From contig NC_061154.1 of NCBI RefSeq assembly GCF_905220365.1, forward strand, positions 14,198,001 through 14,262,000: a DNA stretch of 64,000 nt. Reading direction: 5' to 3'. Both the position numbers and the translations under genes were made by a program. Shown here in pieces: positions 61,101 through 64,000 of this stretch. The notes under the pieces were generated by a model. It worked only from the letters and a program-made list of their open reading frames with translations. It ran no database searches and was not told the origin of the DNA. The stretch comes from Vanessa cardui (Eukaryota > Arthropoda > Insecta > Lepidoptera > Nymphalidae). Position 1 is the stretch's first letter. The number at the start of each line of letters is the position of its first letter.

Positions 61101-63759
61101 TTTTATTTAATTGTTAATCAAAATATTTTTTATTTATTATTAGTAACTTCAACTAAATAAACATACAATAACAAAGCGTCTCTTTATATTTAAAAGTATG
61201 CTTTCAATTTGCTTACTCGATATTCGAAATCAATAACAGCCGAGTAAATAAATTCTTACATTAAACGATATATCCTTAGGGTTGCATCAGACCGATCGAG
61301 GTGGACGATAAGATTTACGGCTTACCAAACGCCGTTGTATCGTACGGCGTTAGCCCGAGATGCGTGTGGTGGTACCCTTGCCATGCCGGTCCGAGCCCTC
61401 CCTGCATACCACGAGCGACTTGCGAACAACACGGCGTCGACCACTTCACATGCAAGTGCGACTCTGAATTGTGTATTAATCCGGACTACGCTGAGAAATA
61501 TAAGGTAATATCGGCGTTATTGCTCTCGCTATAAAGCTTACTATTGAATCAGTGTACTTTCTAAGTAAGGATGTCGTATGAGGTCAAGTGAAAGAGTTCA
61601 TCGACCTCGATTATGTTCACGTGATATATCGGCAGGGTGGATTTTCCAGCCGATATTCGTATTTTTTTTATTGTTTGCTTGAACAAAGCCGAGCCATTAA
61701 GGTGCCGCCTCTAAAAGAACAAAACTAAAAAATATAATATAAGTAAATAATTTAATTCTAACAAAATCAAAATCAAAATAAACTTTATTCAAGTAGGCTT
61801 TTATAAGCACTTTTGAATCGTCATTTTACAATTAAGTGAAGCTACCACCTGTTCGGAAAGTAGATTCTACCGAGAAGAACCGGCAAGAAACTCAGTAGTT
61901 ACTCTTTTTTAACATTTAAAAAATGCAACGTCATGTTAATTAAATACAATTATTTAACATACATGTATTTTTAAAATTTTACGTGAAAGAAATTCCCTAC
62001 TTACAAAATATTTAGTCAGTTTAATAATATCAAAAAATATTATTAACTTTAAATTAAACATCAATATTTGATATTTTGATACATAATATGAAGAAAATAA
62101 CATTAAATTGCCACTGTAAAATGCCTTATTATAATATTATCCTTTGAAATGATGCACTTGATCAGTTACTTTTTATGAGTTCCTTATTTATTAAGTCGGT
62201 AAAGTCTAATTTTAATATCACTTAATGTATATTTTTCAGGTGTTTTCGAAATCGAGCAGCGAATTAGAATTGGTAGCACTGTACCCGTTAACGGTACAAG
62301 AAGGTGGTGTGTCGGTTATAACGACACAGAACATCGACGTGGTATTGGACCACCATAAGTATGGCGTGCGACCCTCCGGTGTTTTGCTGCATGTGGCTCA
62401 ATCTCCGCAGCACGGGAGGATCGCTGTGGACCTGTCTTTGAGAAATCTACCTCAATACACCAATTACGTTGAAGGAGAAAAGTCTAAACAGTTCTTTACG
62501 CTAATGGATCTGTCTAGAGATAAGGTTTACATATATTTACTATTTTTATTTTAGTAAGACGCTTTTTGTCGACGCTATTGTGTATTTAAACGCCTCGTGA
62601 CTAATGGTCATGCGATGCACTGACAGATCCAATCGCTATAATTAAAAAAACAATCACAATTTTATTTTAATGATAAGTCAGTAGAGGCAATTGAATTATA
62701 CCTATTTTATTATACTGGGGTTTTCGGTAGTTTGTTTTGTGTACCTGCAAGTCAGCTATATGCATACAATTGAGGAGTATACTATGCCATTTTTTATTAT
62801 TTTTTAATTTTCATATACGTCTATATTTATTTCATCATGAGATTCTACTGCTATTTCGGAATTTGGATGCTAACAGAATATTTGAATCAAATTTTCTGCT
62901 CATGCTCCATGCATGCTCTTCACCTTTGCTCATTGCCTCAACAAATGTACACAGCATTGTCAAGTTATTCCTCAGCTTCAGCTTAATTCTCGTTTCATTG
63001 TTATTCAATACAATGCTTTCCTTTTGGGTAATTATTGTCGTTCATTTTTAATGTCCGAAAGACGGTAATGTAGGAAAATTCGAACCTTTAATTTGTTAAA
63101 TCTTAAGAAGTTTTGTTAATGCTTCTGTGTGTTGGTACATTAATTCAATTTTATGAATTTGGTCGATGTTAAAAGTGTTTATTCTGCTTTCTCAAGTTTT
63201 TTTCAAGTGGCTGTGTCAAACCTTATGTTCCTTAAACAAAATTACCATACAAAAGTTGAGTCTTTTATTAGTAGAATCTATTGAAAAAATGTTAAACATA
63301 CAATACTGATGATAGACAATTGGTTAAAAAATATGTTTAAATGAAACTAGTTATAACGGATTTGAATCGCGTATATTAATTATTTTTGACATCCCGACGT
63401 TTCGAGCACTTTACAGCGTTCGTGGTCACGGGTCTACCCTGTTATAACTAGTTTTATTTAAATTTGTAATAATCGCGAAAATTTAAGACAAAATATATGT
63501 TTTCAAAAATATTTTATGTAAATGTTATGTGAATGGTGTTTTACCCATAAAAACGTTCCAGGTTCGCTACGTACACGACGGATCAGAGAACCATCAAGAC
63601 GCCATCGTGCTCGAAATGGAGCTGATACCGGAGACGAAATTCACGTTACCGAGTTACTTGCAAGGCCGTAACACGTTCGTTCTACACGTCAACGTTACCC
63701 CCGTAAACGATCCTCCTGTGCTGAATCTTCTACCGGGAAAAGTGTTAAGACTCACTCAG
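49089..63759 (+). CDS. kon: kon-tiki (perdido), CSPG4/NG2-like transmembrane proteoglycan, first ten exons; 3' end beyond window
   Basis: Cell-surface adhesion protein; in Drosophila Kon acts in muscle-tendon targeting and glia. Exons: 49089-49143, 49276-49412, 49674-49820, 52454-52597, 53013-53194, 54300-54507, 60911-61066, 61280-61504, 62240-62524, 63562-63759; 1737 nt, 579 aa, all GT-AG and phase-consistent. Signal peptide MELLFILCLVSFGLA (residues 1-15). First laminin-G domain about 22-175: SFRFRTHLSDALLL, LNDTQWHHVSIIR, and closing GCMEDVYYNG. Second about 195-370: WQIEFKTITPNAMILYN, NDGQWHKMHLLFN, SDSFYLGGI. Then a Cys-rich stretch (WWYPCHAGPSPPCIP, CEQHG, CKC) and, from about 420, CSPG-type repeats, seen as VRYVHDGSENHQDAIVLEM and VNVTPVNDPPVL. 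The two-LamG plus CSPG order is specific to CSPG4/Kon. The remaining CSPG repeats, membrane segment and PDZ-binding tail must lie to the right. Largest intron here is 6.4 kb. Confidence 0.93.
49276..49412 (+). CDS. kon: kon exon 2, LamG1 start
   Basis: Acceptor ATTTTTAG, donor GTGTGT, phase 1 to 0. Encodes ASFYGASYISYPLQEAKGVT and SFRFRTHLSDALLLLAAG. Confidence 0.92.
49674..49820 (+). CDS. kon: kon exon 3, LamG1
   Basis: Acceptor ATTTTAG, donor GTATTT, 49 codons, phase 0. Contains IRLESGRLKLHINLGAG and the LamG motif LNDTQWHHVSI. Confidence 0.95.
49821..52453 (+). other. kon: kon intron 3
   Basis: 2.6 kb. A degraded retroelement fragment with GTCTGTCTGTCGATC lies at about 51836-52015. A T-rich tract is near 51330. 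No exon recognised. Confidence 0.6.
51836..52015 (+). repeat. Degraded retroelement fragment
   Basis: AGTAACTTTGTCTGTCTGTC, CATCTAACGGCCGAATCC and GCCGCGACCGACAGCTAATA resemble a dispersed lepidopteran repeat (see also 27741). Confidence 0.4.
52454..52597 (+). CDS. kon: kon exon 4, LamG1 end
   Basis: Acceptor TTTTTAG, donor GTACGT, 48 codons, phase 0. Encodes VDDNVVKKRLPGRFFELN, FLGGQGDFSEL, NFRGCMED. Confidence 0.95.
53013..53194 (+). CDS. kon: kon exon 5, LamG1-LamG2 junction
   Basis: Acceptor GATTTAG, donor GTGGGT, phase 0 to 2. Starts VYYNGVKIIEKARSRSG; includes NCAPEFDAD and SFIDEGAYLILPRINS, the first strand of LamG2. Confidence 0.94.
53195..54299 (+). other. kon: kon intron 5
   Basis: 1.1 kb. 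CCCCTTGTACCTGTAA and GTGCCTTCAAACAGGA near 54118-54172 may be a very worn piece of the LINE-tail repeat; otherwise nothing recognised. Confidence 0.5.
54300..54507 (+). CDS. kon: kon exon 6, LamG2
   Basis: Acceptor ATGAATAG (weak pyrimidine tract), donor GTGAGT, phase 2 to 0. Contains WQIEFKTITPNAMILYN and VNDGQWHKMHLLFNPS. Confidence 0.93.
56438..56712 (-). mobile_element. LINE-tail-sharing retroposon, fullest copy
   Basis: Poly(T), then ATGGTATAGGTTGGCGGACG, AGCATATGGGCCACCTGATG, CACCATCACCCATAGACAAT, ACCAACCTTGGGAACTAAGA, TGGGTGGTACCTACCCAGAC and ACCACCAAG at the far end. Read on the minus strand its end (ACCATCAGGTGG...GCTCGT..GCC..CCTAT..CATAAAA) parallels the 3' end of the LINE at 12186-13343. 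Confidence 0.8.
57113..57356 (+). mobile_element. SINE (Metulj-like), 3'-shortened, with 10-bp TSD
   Basis: Starts near GCCGTGATGGCCCAGTGGTT, B-box GGTTCAAACCCAGG, AATTCATCTCGTGCTCGGCA, ends GGTGGAATATGTTGTTG. The usual GGCCTT...CAGTGGG tail is missing. TTACAACAAT repeats at 57103-57112 and 57357-57366, so the short form itself retroposed. Confidence 0.88.
58341..58500 (+). repeat. Degenerate tRNA-headed SINE
   Basis: GATCGTGATGGTGTAGTGAT and a B-box-like GGGTTCGAATC, with ACGCATTGGAGTAGCGTGCT further on, a worn form of GCATTGGAACAGCGTGGT. Confidence 0.55.
59729..59822. repeat. GTGC tetranucleotide and GT microsatellites
   Basis: (GTGC)n at about 59729-59771 followed by interrupted (GT)n up to 59822. 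The alternating purine-pyrimidine run explains the overlapping open frames on both strands. Confidence 0.9.
60911..61066 (+). CDS. kon: kon exon 7, LamG2
   Basis: Acceptor ATTTTCAG, donor GTAAGA, 52 codons, phase 0. Starts LSIDNIAMSTRIESGG; contains LDLSDSFYLGGIESEKR. Confidence 0.93.
61280..61504 (+). CDS. kon: kon exon 8, end of LamG2 and Cys-rich segment
   Basis: Acceptor TCCTTAG, donor GTAATA, 75 codons, phase 0. GCIRPIEVDDKIYGLP closes LamG2; then a Cys-rich stretch with CVWWYPCHAG and CEQHGVDHFTCKCDSELC, EGF-like in spacing. Confidence 0.94.
61760..61945 (+). repeat. Dispersed lepidopteran repeat
   Basis: CAAAATAAACTTTATTCAAG, AAGCACTTTTGAATCGTCAT, GAAGCTACCACCTGTTCGGA and CGAGAAGAACCGGCAAGAAA in order. 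Well preserved compared with the 3167 copy. Lies in kon intron 8. Confidence 0.7.
62240..62524 (+). CDS. kon: kon exon 9, start of CSPG repeats
   Basis: Acceptor TTTTTCAG, donor GTTTAC (non-standard at +3 to +5, but phase-consistent), 95 codons. Contains LYPLTVQEGGVSVITTQNID and GVLLHVAQSPQHGRIAVDL, typical of the CSPG repeat. Confidence 0.92.
63336..63462. mobile_element. 127-bp palindromic MITE-like element
   Basis: Termini 63336-63357 and 63441-63462 are 22-nt inverted repeats with one mismatch (core AAACTAGTTATAAC). The interior GACATCCCGACGTTTCGAGC and ACAGCGTTCGTGGTCACGGG belongs to a repeat I have seen widely in Lepidoptera. Lies in kon intron 9. Confidence 0.65.
63562..63759 (+). CDS. 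kon: kon exon 10, CSPG repeat
   Basis: Acceptor GTTCCAG, donor GTATGA, 66 codons, phase 0. VRYVHDGSENHQDAIVLEM is the hallmark CSPG-repeat core; VNVTPVNDPPVLNLLPG begins the next repeat. Confidence 0.95.
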
Positions 63760-64000
63760 GTATGAAAAAACCGTAAACAGCTCTTATACTATAATATAAT
63801 ATTTACAAACTGCATGGGATATAACAGCAATGTTTTTTTTTGACCTATTGCAATAAGATTAACAGAAACCTCAAATTGTAGTTGAAATAGCATATTTCCT
63901 ACTTTATGACGTGCATTTAATTTTGGCATAAAAACAAATTAATACCTAAATAGATATATAATTGTCGTATTATACATATTTGTTACGTTTAGTAAATGTA
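63760..64000 (+). other. kon: kon intron 10 (partial)
   Basis: Intron sequence to the window edge; nothing further recognised. Confidence 0.7.

Overview
The window looks like lepidopteran nuclear DNA, most likely from a butterfly. It is AT-rich, its genes are split by long introns, and it carries repeat families known from butterfly genomes: tRNA-headed SINEs of the kind called Metulj in Heliconius, a LINE whose 3' end ends in poly(A), and several inverted-repeat elements. No database could be consulted; gene names rest on recognising the encoded residues and on splice phases that agree across every junction.

Layout. (1) 1636-42263, + strand: a complete seven-exon ETS transcription factor of the ERG/FLI1 type, orthologous to Drosophila Ets65A (D-ETS-3), encoding 257 aa over about 40 kb. 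(2) Inside its 20.7-kb third intron lie two small multi-exon genes, one on the - strand (29761-26906) and one on the + strand (31034-33570), arranged head to head. Their exons have identical splice phases, their last exons are both exactly 240 nt, and cysteines and short motifs align, so they are paralogues. I do not recognise the family. (3) 47899-48352, + strand: a two-exon, divergent COX7C-like protein with a mitochondrial-type N terminus. (4) 49089 to beyond the right edge, + strand: the first ten exons (579 aa) of kon-tiki (kon/perdido), the insect CSPG4/NG2 orthologue, with signal peptide, two laminin-G domains, a Cys-rich segment and the start of the CSPG repeats.

The rest is intron or intergenic DNA with many retroposon fragments. 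A 5'-truncated LINE (12186-13343) sits inside an older dispersed repeat. Another repeat family shares that LINE's 3' tail. Three SINE copies have clear target-site duplications (11, 13 and 10 bp). There is also a roughly 313-bp inverted-repeat element at 19409, a 127-bp palindromic element at 63336 and a perfect 22-bp hairpin at 28910.

The genes do not form a functional pathway: a transcription factor, a respiratory subunit-like protein, a cell-surface proteoglycan and a nested pair of unknown, probably secreted proteins. The nested pair is the most novel content.
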